DNA from: Tubiluchus corallicola
Lineage: Eukaryota; Priapulida; Priapulimorpha; Priapulimorphida; Tubiluchidae
Direction of reading: 5' to 3'
Assembly (NCBI GenBank): GCA_030141605.1
Contig: JAQGDQ010000299.1
Span: 75,837-137,836 of the forward strand
Length of the DNA stretch: 62,000 bases
Translations under genes and position numbers: made by a program
The notes under the pieces: model-generated
Told to the model about the DNA's origin: nothing
The model's input: the letters and a program-made list of their open reading frames with translations, nothing else
Database searches by the model: none
Shown here: in pieces, positions 1-13,400 of the stretch
How positions within the stretch are numbered: position 1 is the stretch's first letter
Layout: each line of letters begins with the position of its first letter

Positions 1-620
1 TCTGAATTCAGTCTTAAAGATTTTTGAGTAAATTTTCGAATCGTTACTAAAGCGCAATCTTGTCTCACAAAGATCACTGCATATTACTTGATTTTATCCT
101 TACAGTAAAAATGCTAAAAATTTGTTCAAAAATTGTGCACAGAAATCACAGCTAAACTAAGTGAGTGACGCCTCAAACGTTTAAACGGTAAAGAACGTAT
201 GCAGTTGAAGCGTTGAATTATTCGAGTCCATAATTTAAGGTTTGAATCAAATTACAACTAAAAAAACTCATTCCAATTAAATTCGAATGTTCGATGCTCA
301 TCCTAGTTATATTCAATTCTAGTCATATTTCTTTCTTGTTACAATAACCACACCTACATGTAAACAAGTCTATACAGATAGCCACTAATCCGGCATGTTA
401 TTACCTAACATGAAGGCGATACTTTATTATCCAATCAGAGAAGCAATCATGTGTTGCTAAGCAACCAATGCAGGATATTACCGAATCTCGCACTTCCCAT
501 CGAGTGTCGAGGCAATGCTTTTGCATAATTTCTCCAGCTCTCGACAGAATGTTCTGAAATGTACGAGACTACATTTAATATATTTAAAACAAACTATGGG
601 TCAATTGTATTTCCGAGAAA
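1..620. other. BRAT1 intron or downstream DNA, no gene recognised
   Basis: AT-rich sequence. I looked for further BRAT1 exons on the minus strand. The acceptor/donor pair around 413-465 opens in the wrong phase (phase 0 hits a stop), so it is not called. Confidence 0.4.
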
Positions 621-1246
<626 letters not shown>

Positions 1247-1333
1247 GAGAAACTGTAAACACACAAGCAACATATAAATGGACATACATGGACATGTCTG
1301 ATATGATGCATTAGTGCACTTAATATCATTTAC

Positions 1334-1497
1334 CTGGTACATGTTACTGCTGCAGGCGATGACTACTTGTGACTGAAGAACATAAGCAATCACATCAACT
1401 GCTTTTGCAGCTACTGAACAAGAGAGCTGATGATTGCTGGCAGTATCCAACAAAGAACAACAAATGCTATTCACATCAACGTCGTATTTTTGATCAA
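1334..1497 (-). CDS. BRAT1: BRAT1-like exon, last one in the window
   Basis: Acceptor TCTTTTACAG|TTGATC, donor TACCAG|GTAAAT. It enters phase 1 (A|TT) and leaves in phase 0 after 54 codons. It encodes ICCSLLDTA and SVAAKAVDVIAYVLQS, HEAT-like helices that follow on from the exon at 2764-2881. A long GA/TA microsatellite lies just downstream in transcript direction. Confidence 0.75.
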
Positions 1498-4400
1498 CTG
1501 TAAAAGAATGAAAATTCTCTCGGTGTAAAAATGATGAAATCTTTGTTTCAATCAATGACGGCCACAAATTAATTTTGTCTATGCTAGCACGATGCAAAGC
1601 CAATTGAATTTCAAAATTAAAATAAATTAATATTAATTAAATCTATGCCAAAACAAAAGCTGTTTTTCACAATCTCTTTCAATGCAGAGAGAAATCACAC
1701 ATGAACAACAAACACTTTGATTTAATAAAAAGCTATGCTTTTTGTTGGAGTTTTAAACAAGGTTTAAGTTTAGAGCAAACAAAATGAATTACATACGGAT
1801 AAAATTAGCTTGAATCTTTTATTTCAAGGAATTGCCAGGGAAACAAACAAAAAACTACACTTGTCTCGTGTACCACCATTTCAATACCCGAAATCTTTTT
1901 GCCAACAATATCAACGCGAAATCAGGAGATAAGAAATAATAGACAATAGATAATAAATTGAAATTCGACATTTTGCACTCCCACGAGATATCTAGTTTAT
2001 CATAGCAGTAGATAATTCAATCCAAAAGTTACTACGAATAACAGCATATATGCTAAGATTAAGTTGTGATAGTTTTGCAACTACAGTTGAACATGTCCCA
2101 AGAACAAGCAACCAAATCTAAGCGTATTAGCGGAAAACTAGTTGGTAGCAATCACTTAAAGGCTTAGCTTAAAATGTATTCAAACATTAAAACTCCGATG
2201 AAAACAACGAATGAACTAACACACATTCTATCAATAGTTGCACAAACACATTTATGCACGGTAATGAAAAGAGGTTTTCATGAGTGTACACTCGCATCTC
2301 GGTTTGCCGGACCTCGCATTTACAGATATCAGAAAAATCTAGACCGTTAAAAGTCTCGCATACGATTGACACCATCCATTGTTTCGCGAGCTGAACGCTA
2401 GTTGGTGGGCCGTCACTTTGTTTACATCATCACATCAGTGTAACCAAGCAGCGTGTAAGACGACAGTGCACAAGAGCGAAGTAAGACGACATAAAAATAG
2501 TAAAAGCGCAATTATGCAAAGTTGTATGAGTCAATTGCCAACAGTTTTTATAATATAGTTTTGCAAAGGAGCAGCCCGCATTAGACGTTTTTGAGGCAAT
2601 TAGGTGATTGAACTACATTACGGTGAGTCCAATACACTGCGCCAACTGTATTAGCTTAGTACCGATAAATACGGACAATCTGCAAATTCGGACCGACGTC
2701 CCCCCACTTTTGTCCGGCAAACCGAGATATGAGTACACATGTAAAGTCAGTTTTAATACTTACTGATAACTTTTACACATAAATCAAGAACAGAAAGCAC
2801 TGCACTGTATAAGCGGACATTCCCTAGTTCTTGATTCTCTGCTCCATTGCTCAATGAACTTGGTAGCAGTTGTGAGACGGTCTCAGCTACATGACACAAT
2901 ACAGTCTGAGCAAAAAAAGTACAAAAATAAGAAAACAATGACAAGTAAATGAAAGAGGTACAGTCTGAGCAAAAAAAGTACAAGAATAAGAAAACAATGA
3001 CAAGTAAATGAAAAAGGTACAGTCTGAGCAAAAAAAGTACAAGAATAAGAAAACAATGATAAGTAAATGAAAGAAGTACAGTCTGAGCAAAAAAGTACAA
3101 GAATAAGAAAACAATGACAAATAAATGAAAGCGGTACAGTCTGAGCAAAAAAGTACAAGAATAAGAAAACAATGACAAGTAAATGAAAGAGGTACAGTCT
3201 AAGCAAAAAAAGTACAAGAATAAGAAAACAATGATAAGTAAATGAAAGAGGTACAGTCTGAGCAAAAAAGTACAAGAATAAGAAAATAATGACAAGTAAA
3301 TGAAAGAGGTACAGTCTGAGCAAAAAAAACACAAGAATAAGAAAACAATGACAAGTAAATGAAAGAGGTACAGTCTGAGCAAAAAAAACACAAGAATAAG
3401 AAAACAATGACAAATAAATGAAAGCGGTACAGTCTGAGCAAAAAAGTACAAGAAAACAATGACAAGTAAATGAAAGAGGTACAGTCTGAGCAAAAAAGTA
3501 CAAGAATAAGAAAACAATGACAAGTAAATGAAAGAGGTACAGTCTGAGCAAAAAAAACACAAGAATAAGAAAACAATGACAAGTAAATGAAAGAGGTACA
3601 GTCTGAGCAAAAAAGTACAAGAATAAGAAAACAATGACAAGTAAATGAAAGAGGTACAGTCTGAGCAAAAAAACAAGAATAAGAAAACAATGACAAATAA
3701 ATGAAAGAGTACAGTCTGAGCAAAAAGTACAAGAAAACAATGACAAATAAATGAAAGCGGTACAGTCTGAGCAAAAAGTACAAGAATAAGAAAACAATGA
3801 AAGTAAATGAAAGAGGTACAGTCTGAGCAAAAAAACAAGAATAAGAAAACAATGACAAGTAAATGAAAGAGGTACAGTCTGAGCAAAAAAGTACAAGAAT
3901 AAGAAAACAATGACAAATAAATGAAAGAAGTACAGTCTGAGCAAAAAAGTACAAGAATAAGAAAACAATGACAAATAAATAAACGTACAGTCTGGCAAAA
4001 AAGTACAAAATAAGAAAACAATACAATAAATGAAGATACAGTCTAAGCAAAAAATACAAGATAAGAAAACAATAAAGAAATGAAAGAGGTACAGTCTGAG
4101 CAAAAAAGTACAAAAAAAAAAAAAATGAAGAGGTACAGTCTGACAAAAAAAACAAGAATAAGAAAACAATGACAAGTAAATGAAAGAGGTACAGTCTGAG
4201 CAAAAAAAACACAAGAATAAGAAAACAATGACAAATAAATGAAAGCGTACAGTCTGAGCAAAAAAGTACAAGAAAACAAACAATAAATGAAAGAGGTACA
4301 GTCTGAGCAAAAAAGTACAAGAATAAGAAAACAATACAAGTAAATGAAAGAGGTACAGTCTAGCAAAAAAAACACAAGAATAAGAAAACAATGACAAGTA

Positions 4401-7400
4401 AATGAAAGAGGTACAGTCTGAGCAAAAAAGTACAAGAATAAGAAAACAATGACAAGTAAATGAAAGAGGTACAGTCTGAGCAAAAAAACAAGAATAAGAA
4501 AACAATGACAAGTAAATGAAAGAGGTACAGTCTGAGCAAAAAAAACAAGAAGAAAACAATGACAATAAATGAAAGAGGTACAGTCTGAGCAAAAAAGTAC
4601 AAGAAAACAATGCAAGTAAATGAAAGAGGTACAGTCTGAGCAAAAAAAACAAAAAAAAACAAACAAAAAAAAAACACACAAAAAAAGTACAAGAATAAGA
4701 AAACAATGACAAGTAAATGAAAAAGGTACAGTCTGAGCAAAAAAAGTACAAGAATAAGAAAACAATGACAAATAAATGAAAGAAGTACAGTCTGAGCAAA
4801 AAAGTACAAGAATAAGAAAACAATGACAAATAAATGAAAGCGGGCCAGTCTGAGCAAAAAAGTACAAGAATAAGAAAACAATGACAAGTAAATGAAAGAG
4901 GTACAGTCTGAGCAAAAAAAGTACAAGAATAAGAAAACAATGATAAGTAAATGAAAGAGGTACAGTCTGAGCAAAAAAGTACAAGAATAAGAAAACAATT
5001 ACAAATAAATGAAAGAGGTACAGTCTGAGCAAAAAAAGTACAAGAATAAGAAAACAATGATAAGTAAATGAAAGAGGTACAGTCTGAGCAAAAACGTACA
5101 AGAATAAGAAAACAATGACAAGTAAATGAAAGAGGTACAGTCTGAGCAAAAAAAGTACAAGAATAAGAAAACAATGATAAGTAAATGAAAGAGGTACAGT
5201 CTGAGCAAAAAAGTGAATAAGAAAACAATACAAATAAATGAAAGAGGTACAGTCAGCAAAAAAGTACAAGAATAAGAAAACAATGACAAGTAAATGAAAG
5301 AGGTACAGTCTGAGCAAAAAAAGTACAAGAATAAGAAAACAATGATAAGTAAATGAAAGAGGTACAGTCTGAGCAAAAAAGTACAAGAATAAGAAAACAA
5401 TTACAAATAAATGAAAGAGGTACAGTCTGAGCAAAAAAAGTACAAGAATAAGAAAACAATGATAAGTAAATGAAAGAGGTACAGTCTGAGCAAAAACGTA
5501 CAAGAATAAGAAAACAATGACAAGTAAATGAAAGAGGTACAGCTGAGCAAAAAAGTACAAGAATAAGAAAACAATGAAAGTAAATGAAAGAGGTACAGTC
5601 TGAGCAAAAAAGTACAAGAATAAGAAAACAATACAAATAAATGAAAGAGGTACAGTCTGAGCAAAAAATACAAGAATAAGAAAACAATGAAAGTAAATGA
5701 AAGAGGTACAGTCTGAGCAAAAAGTACAAGAATAAGAAAACAATGACAAGTAAATGAAAGAGGTACAGTCTGAGCAAAAAAAGTACAAGAATAAGAAAAC
5801 AATGACAAGTAAATGAAAGAGGTACAGTCTGAGCAAAAAAGTACAAGAATAAGAAAACAATGACAAGTAAATGAAAGAGGCGTAGGGAACTTTTGTTTGA
5901 CTTTCTGAATCTTATTCTTTACAAACAAATGAAATTTACGATTAGAATAAATTTATTATTGTTGCATTTACGATTCATTTATTACACTTTGAAGCACAAA
6001 AATGCACTTGAGTGTTACAGCAAAAATTAATTTAAAAAATCACACACACAACAATCACATCCAAATTTACAAAATAATATATACAATGCACAATCGCATA
6101 TAATCGCAAATTTGCAATAAAACTCAAGAAATGCACATAAAAAGTAGCCCAGATAACAACATTTTACATTTAACGGAAGACAGGATGACTTCTCATGTAC
6201 TACCCCATTTTCCAGTCTGATAAAAAGTATATATTTTAACACAAATAATATTGCAACAGCGTTTCTGATAATTAAACAATAGATTAAAAACTTAATTAAT
6301 GGCAGACAAGCCCAACTATTGATGACATCACAAACTAGCATAATTTCCAACAGCAAAAATATTCCACGAGTGTGTGGCACGTGTTTGTGAAAGAGAAAAT
6401 TGAAGTACAGTGCTACTGTAAGATATTCAGTGTGTTGTACAAAAACTAGGATGTAAAAATTCAAATTTCTAATTTACCACTGTGCTCACGCATGAGCTGT
6501 CGAATGTGTGTAGTTCGTCACAAACTAACACATATGAACTGAGAGTTACAGCATCTGTTTTTTATGCAATGCGTTTTCGAAATACAGGCGCTAGTGCCCG
6601 TCTTACTAGCGAATGGCGAAATGCATGTAACAGCGAAGAACTAGCGGTGCAAACATGAAATTTTGTTTATGCAGAAACAATTCTTTCCATGTACGTCATT
6701 TTTGAAAAAAATAGCATTTCCGTTCAATATTTTAAGGAGTAGATTGTTTTGACTTACAGTTTAAGATTGAGTCAGGTTTTGCTTTAACATTAATCAATTT
6801 TTAAACATTACCCACTCAAATTGCATTACAAATTGTTTTAGAAGCCCCTTGTTAAGAATGTATCTGAAGTGTCACACATGTATACAGAATGCACATGATG
6901 CAAAGGACAGCAAAGATAAATGGCAATTAATATTTTTAACTAAAACCATTACAAAAGCAATTATACTTTTTCATACCTCATTGTATTATCACCTTGGCAT
7001 AAAATACTAAACTTTCTCATACCTTAGGACATTGCTGCTGTAAAATGACAGACTTTAGTCCTGCTAAGCTTGCATGTAGCTCTCGCATTGAAGCCGCATT
7101 TGCAGATTTATCTGACGACGTAAAGTTTATATGATTCTGAAGTACATTTGCAACTGGCTTCATCACAGTCTGCATCAGCACTGGAGAGTCAAAAGAACCT
7201 GGTATACTAGAACTGAAAAAGAAGATTCGTAAATATATGATCTAGACAGAAACACTACAACTCTTGCATTTGATTACACAATTTATAGCCACCACAGTGT
7301 TGCCCGGAAAACAGTTTCACCAAACTAATTCATGACTCTTTATCCTGATAGAGGCATTTGTAACAGACATACAGCCGGGTTTTTCCTCCCCTTCCAAAGA

Positions 7401-10400
7401 AGTGTGAAATTCCATCCCAGATATATCCCTAAGCCTCACTAGGACTTTTTTTCTACACGATGTTCTGGTAACAAGCAGAAAACAGCTCTTTCTGCAGGTA
7501 GCTCATTCACCATTTTTAGAAGAAGACCATAGGGCTTTTAGTGAGGGTCTCAGATGGAAAATTATAGCTTTTTGAAAGAGAAGAAACTGAAGTGCAAAAT
7601 GCAAAGGTCTCTTTTACGAAAGATTTTAACAGGAAGTAGGGTTGCAACTTGATTTGCGAAAAAAAAATTCTGGACAAGCCTGCGTACAGTAAACTCTGTA
7701 TAACACGAACACCTCGGGAGCAGAAAATTTGTTCGAGTTATGCGAGGGTACGAGGTAGACAATGTTTGAGTCACTCATCAATGTCAGACAACACACTGCA
7801 GCCTGTGAAAATGACAAACTGAGCTTTTAATCAAATATCAAACAATTTTTATGAATAATAAAAATAAAATGACTGGTCCACCTCCATTGTACTCTGAGTA
7901 GCATGGTTAATAGAATTCGGCAATAATAATATTGTGATCTAGTTATTAAAACAAGTTCGTTAAAACGTGTTGTGTTCAGTGTTCTGCCTAGATAATGTAA
8001 GAAATCTATGCATCTTTGCTGAAACTAGCCGTTAAAATCGTAAGGTGGTGCACACTTTCACACAGGATCTGTTGCTTGGGCGGTTGTGTGAGATAGGTGG
8101 GGTAATTTTAGTTAGATTCTTATAAATCATACCGGGAATTCGGTTTGAGTTTTACGATAATTCGTGTTGCAGATTCCGAGTTACGCGATGTTTGGTAAAG
8201 AGAAAAATGAAAGGAAAAAACCGCTCCAGGAGATCTGTTTGAGATACGCAAGAATTCAAGTTATACATAGTTTACTTATGTTTCATCAACTAACCAGAAA
8301 ACTGTGCTGTAAGAATACACCTAAAAATCGGTTTGCAAAGTTGTCGTGGTTTGTTGTTTCTAACACAAAACAAAGTCCTACTCTTTGAGTAACGAACATG
8401 ATTAAAATGCAAAATTTGCTAGAGGAAATCAATCTTCTTTTGATGTACACGTCATCTCATTTTACTTACTGTTAAATTATATTTCATATCAAGCATTACA
8501 AAATTTAGACACCGTTGGCTCTGGTAATGAATACCAATAATGAGTACTCTATAGTGCCTAAAGTATGCAAAAATGAATGTATATAAGAGCAATACTTACC
8601 TAGTTAAGGCGCTAGCAGCCAGATTAATTGCCATTGTTACGAAACCTCGTGCAATCATCGTCTCAACAAACTCTTCCATAACCTTGACGTCTTTTACAAA
8701 TATCTTTGCTATCGAAGAAACAAAACCAGCAACATCTTGACCATCAGCCCGTACCAAGGCTCTCAATTTGCCCACCATGTTGAAATGGTTGCGGACGCAC
8801 TCAAGAAGGTCACCTTGTGAAGTGCAAAGAGTTTCAATAATTTCAAATGCACGTAATCTCATTCTACTAGTCACCGAGTTAGTTTGCAAGAAAGAGCTAC
8901 CGGACACAGACGCAGTTTGCATGGGCTTTTCTTCATAGAATAAGTTGGCATCAAAAGCCATGCTCAAGACTGTTGTGATGCAGTCATCAAATGAGGAAAA
9001 TCTGTTTCCATCAGTTCCAACGCTACAATTAGATTTACAGTCCGACCTTGTATCTTTAAGTTCATTGCTTTCTTTGCGTTCACTATTCTCATTATCACAC
9101 AACGACGAAGACGTTGTTTTGCCGAGTTTTTCTTCTGTCGAATCATCAGTATGAATAACTATAGCAGGAATTACTAGTTTATTCTTAGATGCATTGTCAG
9201 CATTTCTCGACATGATACTCAATGGATCCCTCCTGCTGGCATCAACAAACAGTTTTTGCACATAGGTTCCTAGGACTTCCTGAGCCGCCTTAGACACAAA
9301 GATGCTGGTATCATCCAGAGCAAGAACTGCTCTTTTCATGTACCTGTCTAAAACATCATTTAATAGTTAATTAATGATACATTAAATTAAAATGAGGATG
9401 TTATCGTTAGTATATTTAACCGTGGCTACATTATTGACATTATTTCTTAAAAAAAGACAGGATGATTTTCATATGATACCCCATTTTCAAGTCCTACAAA
9501 AAGTATATATTTTAACACAATTAATACTGCAAAAGCGTTTCTGATAATTACATTATACATTAAAAACTTAATTGACGACGGGCGAGAGCAACTATTGATG
9601 ACATCACAAACTAACATAATTTTAAAAAGCAAAAATATTCCACGAGCGTTTGTGAAAGAGAAAATTGAAGTACAGTGCTACAGTAAGATATTCAGTATCA
9701 CGTGCTAAAACTAGGCAAGTTTTATAGCTAAGTAATATAGCTAGTTAGTTAGTAAATTGAACATAATAATAGTTACATGTACATTACATACTCAAATGGG
9801 ATAACTGATCTTTACGGTCCATGTTAAATAAATGCATTACAACACGACTATCATTAAGCAGGCGGAACAAGAAAATATTATAATAAGACACTGAATTATA
9901 TATCTGTTAAATATGAAACGTATTTAAAATTTCAAAGTACAATTTAAACGTATTAAACCTATTTTGATATGAAAAGAATTCACTTAAATTATTGTAATTT
10001 ACAATAGGATTTTGTCTCCTAAAATGTTTTGTTAATGGACGAACAGCTATCCCATGATGCTCTATTTGAATTTGCCCACATTGCACAACAGTCTCTCATT
10101 GTTCACCATACCATCTACCCGTTTCCACGTCGAGTCTGTGATATTGTAATCTTAAATGGATATATGAGATACGACATTGTTCAATGGTATTTGCTGGTAC
10201 TGAAGGAGGATGTATGGAAAGGAGTACCGTATTTATTCGAGTATAACGCGCAAACTTTTCTACCTAAAAAAGAACTCAAAGTTTGGGTGCGCATTATAAA
10301 CGAGGGCTGGGGTGACACGCTTAGATGTATCAATATATTATTTGTGCAATGACTCATTAGTCGAAGATATCGCTGACCACAATCGCAAAACATTGAATGC

Positions 10401-13400
10401 AGCCACATCTCTTGACCCACAAAACGCCTATGGTCTATTTTTAGTAACAGTATCCAAAGCACTTGCGTGGACGATCTAAAATAAATAATTCTCAATGGCT
10501 CATGCGCAACACTCACTGCAGAGGCAAGGCACTTTGAAGGATTTTAAATAAATATTGTAAATTTCGGTATTGTGTTCATAGTTTACTTTGTTCAACAACG
10601 TTTGTCACTTACAATGCTTGGTCTGAGCCGAGAAAAAGTGAAACAAAATTTTATATCGATTTTTAATCGAAAATTAGGGGTGCGCGTTATACACATGTGC
10701 GCGTTATACTCGAATAAATACGGTATGTATAACTTTATATGGCAAGTTTTCTGGGACATTCCTTATAATTGCCTCTCCTTCCCCGTTAAAGTTAACAGAA
10801 ATGCATCACTTTAGCATTATCCACTGACACAGAAGGATTACATATAATGACAGGTGCAAAAATAAAAAAACATGCTGTGGTTTCATTTACCAGATTTCTG
10901 CAACAAGTCAAAACCAATTGTGCTTTTCATCATTTGTTGCAGCGCTTTAAAGAAACTACATCGGATGCGGGCACTGATCCAGAAATCTTCTTCTTGTGCT
11001 TTTTCTAATAAACTAAAAAAAAATAATCAATATAATACTAGTTTGCTGATAGAAAAAAGAAGTTATTTTGCACTAAAATTTAATGAATAGCAAATAATAT
11101 TAAAGTTCCGTGTAAAATCATATGAAAATCTTGACTCTGTAACACGCACTTTTTGCAACGACTTGCCTTTGATAGTGGTATGTCACTAGGGGGGTGTAGG
11201 GGGTGCTGACCGTATCAGGTAACGCCATTCTGGTGATGACGCCATATAGTTCATTTCTAAGTGTTATTTATTTTTGAAGAAATTATAGATAACCTTTTAA
11301 TGCAAAAGTTAATAATTTCACTCACACCAAAGCATCAATAAGTCTTTCCACAGTTCCAGCGATTGACGAGGGTCGTGAAAAAGTCAAAGGTTAAGTGTAC
11401 CAACTAACACACTTGACAATGCCTTGCAGGCCACGCTATTGTAAAAGTAACAGTTTTAACAGCTAGCTAGAACCTTGCCTAGTTCGTTTTTCCTTGTTCC
11501 CAAGCAAGATCTTGCTAATAAATCACTCTATGTACAGAGTAATGCATAATTAAGTGAAGTCCGTAAAGTAAAGTAAACTAAAGAAGTAAAACAACTAAAG
11601 TTACTGAACTGAAGCAGCAGACGGCTTTGCTTTACACACATGTCATGTCATGGTTGTTGGGCTGCTTGACCTTTGACCTCAGCAACTTTGCGTGTGCACA
11701 ACGAAACTGTGAAAAAGCTTATTACTATCAAAGATGTTCGCTGACCTACCTGAAATATTCATTAGATGCTAATTCATCTGTTTCACAGCTAAGCATTAAT
11801 CCTACCAAGCTAACAGCAAAACCAAATGTCGAGTCAGGAACAATCTCCAATGAACTTTCACACATTTTTCTTATGAAAACCTTCAAAACAGAGTTTCCTA
11901 CAAAAGAGTCATCTGAAAAAAAACGGAAAAATTACTATAGTTTACTTATCTGCGACATACTCCATTTGCTGAGCAAAGCAATGACACCGTTTCTGAAACG
12001 ATAAATATCTGAAGCAATTGTAACTACTGTTGTTAATGGATACTAATTAGGATATACGATAATTTTTCCTACACATACAATATCAATATTAGAATTCTTC
12101 TGCAATATGATATGATACGATACGATATACAGTAAGTCTTCACTTAATGACACTAAATGCGATCTAGCAAAACATGACATTAAGCAAACCGTCATTAAAC
12201 GAAGCCAAGACTTGCATAGAAAGTAATGCAAAAGAGATGACATACGTTCTGGAGGCAAAAATCAATGCTGGTTAAATCATATAACTCAAAAATTTATTAT
12301 TATTATGAGTATTATCATATTTCTACTGATTAATTTCTTTCTACTTACTTGAAACCACCTATTCTTACTTAATACTACCAAGCTTTCATTAACATTTAGA
12401 CTAAAACAGCAGTTAAACAATAAACACTGTAGAGTCAAAGCAAAGCCCTGGGCGACCTTGGGAATTTTACTAGATACTTAGTCTGATTGCTGTAGTAGGT
12501 TGCATGCATAAAGTTTGCGCTCACTTAATATAAACGGCTAAGAGTCGGTTGAGAAGCAAAAACGTATATAATAATTACGCTGTTTATGTTTCTACTGCAT
12601 TTTTAGAACAGAGTAATGCAATATGTACCATTTTAATGCATCAAATTAGATAAAAATGTTGTTGATAAAATAAAAATTTGCCTCGAACAAAGTAAAAAAA
12701 CTCGTTAGAGTGAAATGTGCGACCCTACACGAAAAAAGTTGTCAGAAGGTCAGCATCGTTAAAACGAAACATCGCTTAACGGGGAAACAGGGAATCATTA
12801 AGCGAGGACGTACTTTAAAATTCCATAACAATTGATACATTTTTCTTGAAAATCAACTAGATATGAGTAATAAAAAATAAGATAAATCAAAGACAAACTT
12901 TATTGAGTAATAAAATTCCGTCTGAACTGCAGGAATTTTGCAACTTTTTTTCTCGAAATCAGAGATGGAAGATTATTAATTTTAGAAAATAAATGCATGT
13001 GCAAATGATAAATACCACGATAAATGGCACATGGCAAAATAGTAACAAGTACAAAATGCAAGTAGCTATATGCGATTTGGATACGATAACTCTGGGTATC
13101 AATACAATAATGATTTTTGTGATAGTATTGATGCGATAATGGTATTAGGCTATTAAATGTATTGATTCAATAAGATGCAGAGCTTGCATCGATAATTATC
13201 AGTTAACAACTACAACTATAGAAATAATTTTACGATTTTCGGGCAATTAAAATGTACAGAGATTAAATATTAAGGTTCAGCAAATAAATTTTTAACTTAC
13301 GAGGTAATGACTGCAGTGACTGCAACAGTTTGTCAAAACTTGTGTCATCGGAAGGAGACTTGCCAGCTAGGAACAGCTGTAGGAGTGTATCAAACTTTAG

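Noticed and set aside
1-500. Next BRAT1 exon around 413-465
   Set aside because: The phase needed after the exon at 1334 gives an in-frame stop, and the only open frame has no homology.
2890-5880. Regular array resembling a CRISPR
   Set aside because: Units are head-to-tail with no unique spacers, and this is animal DNA.
2753-5928. Several long minus-strand frames (up to 781 codons) with Phe/Leu/Cys-rich repeats
   Set aside because: They are translations of the 58-bp satellite; all three frames stay open because the unit lacks stops and is not a multiple of 3. Only the last 39 codons (2764-2881) are a real exon.
6470-6500. 19-base micro-exon for BRAT1 flanked by CAG and GTAAAT
   Set aside because: Same sequence occurs in dispersed repeat family B at 22860; the alternative acceptor at 2882 restores frame without it.
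11300-11380. Exon-like GAACTGTGGAAAGACTTATTG in the BRAT1 gap
   Set aside because: It is the terminus of MITE family A, repeated at 26560 and 47410.
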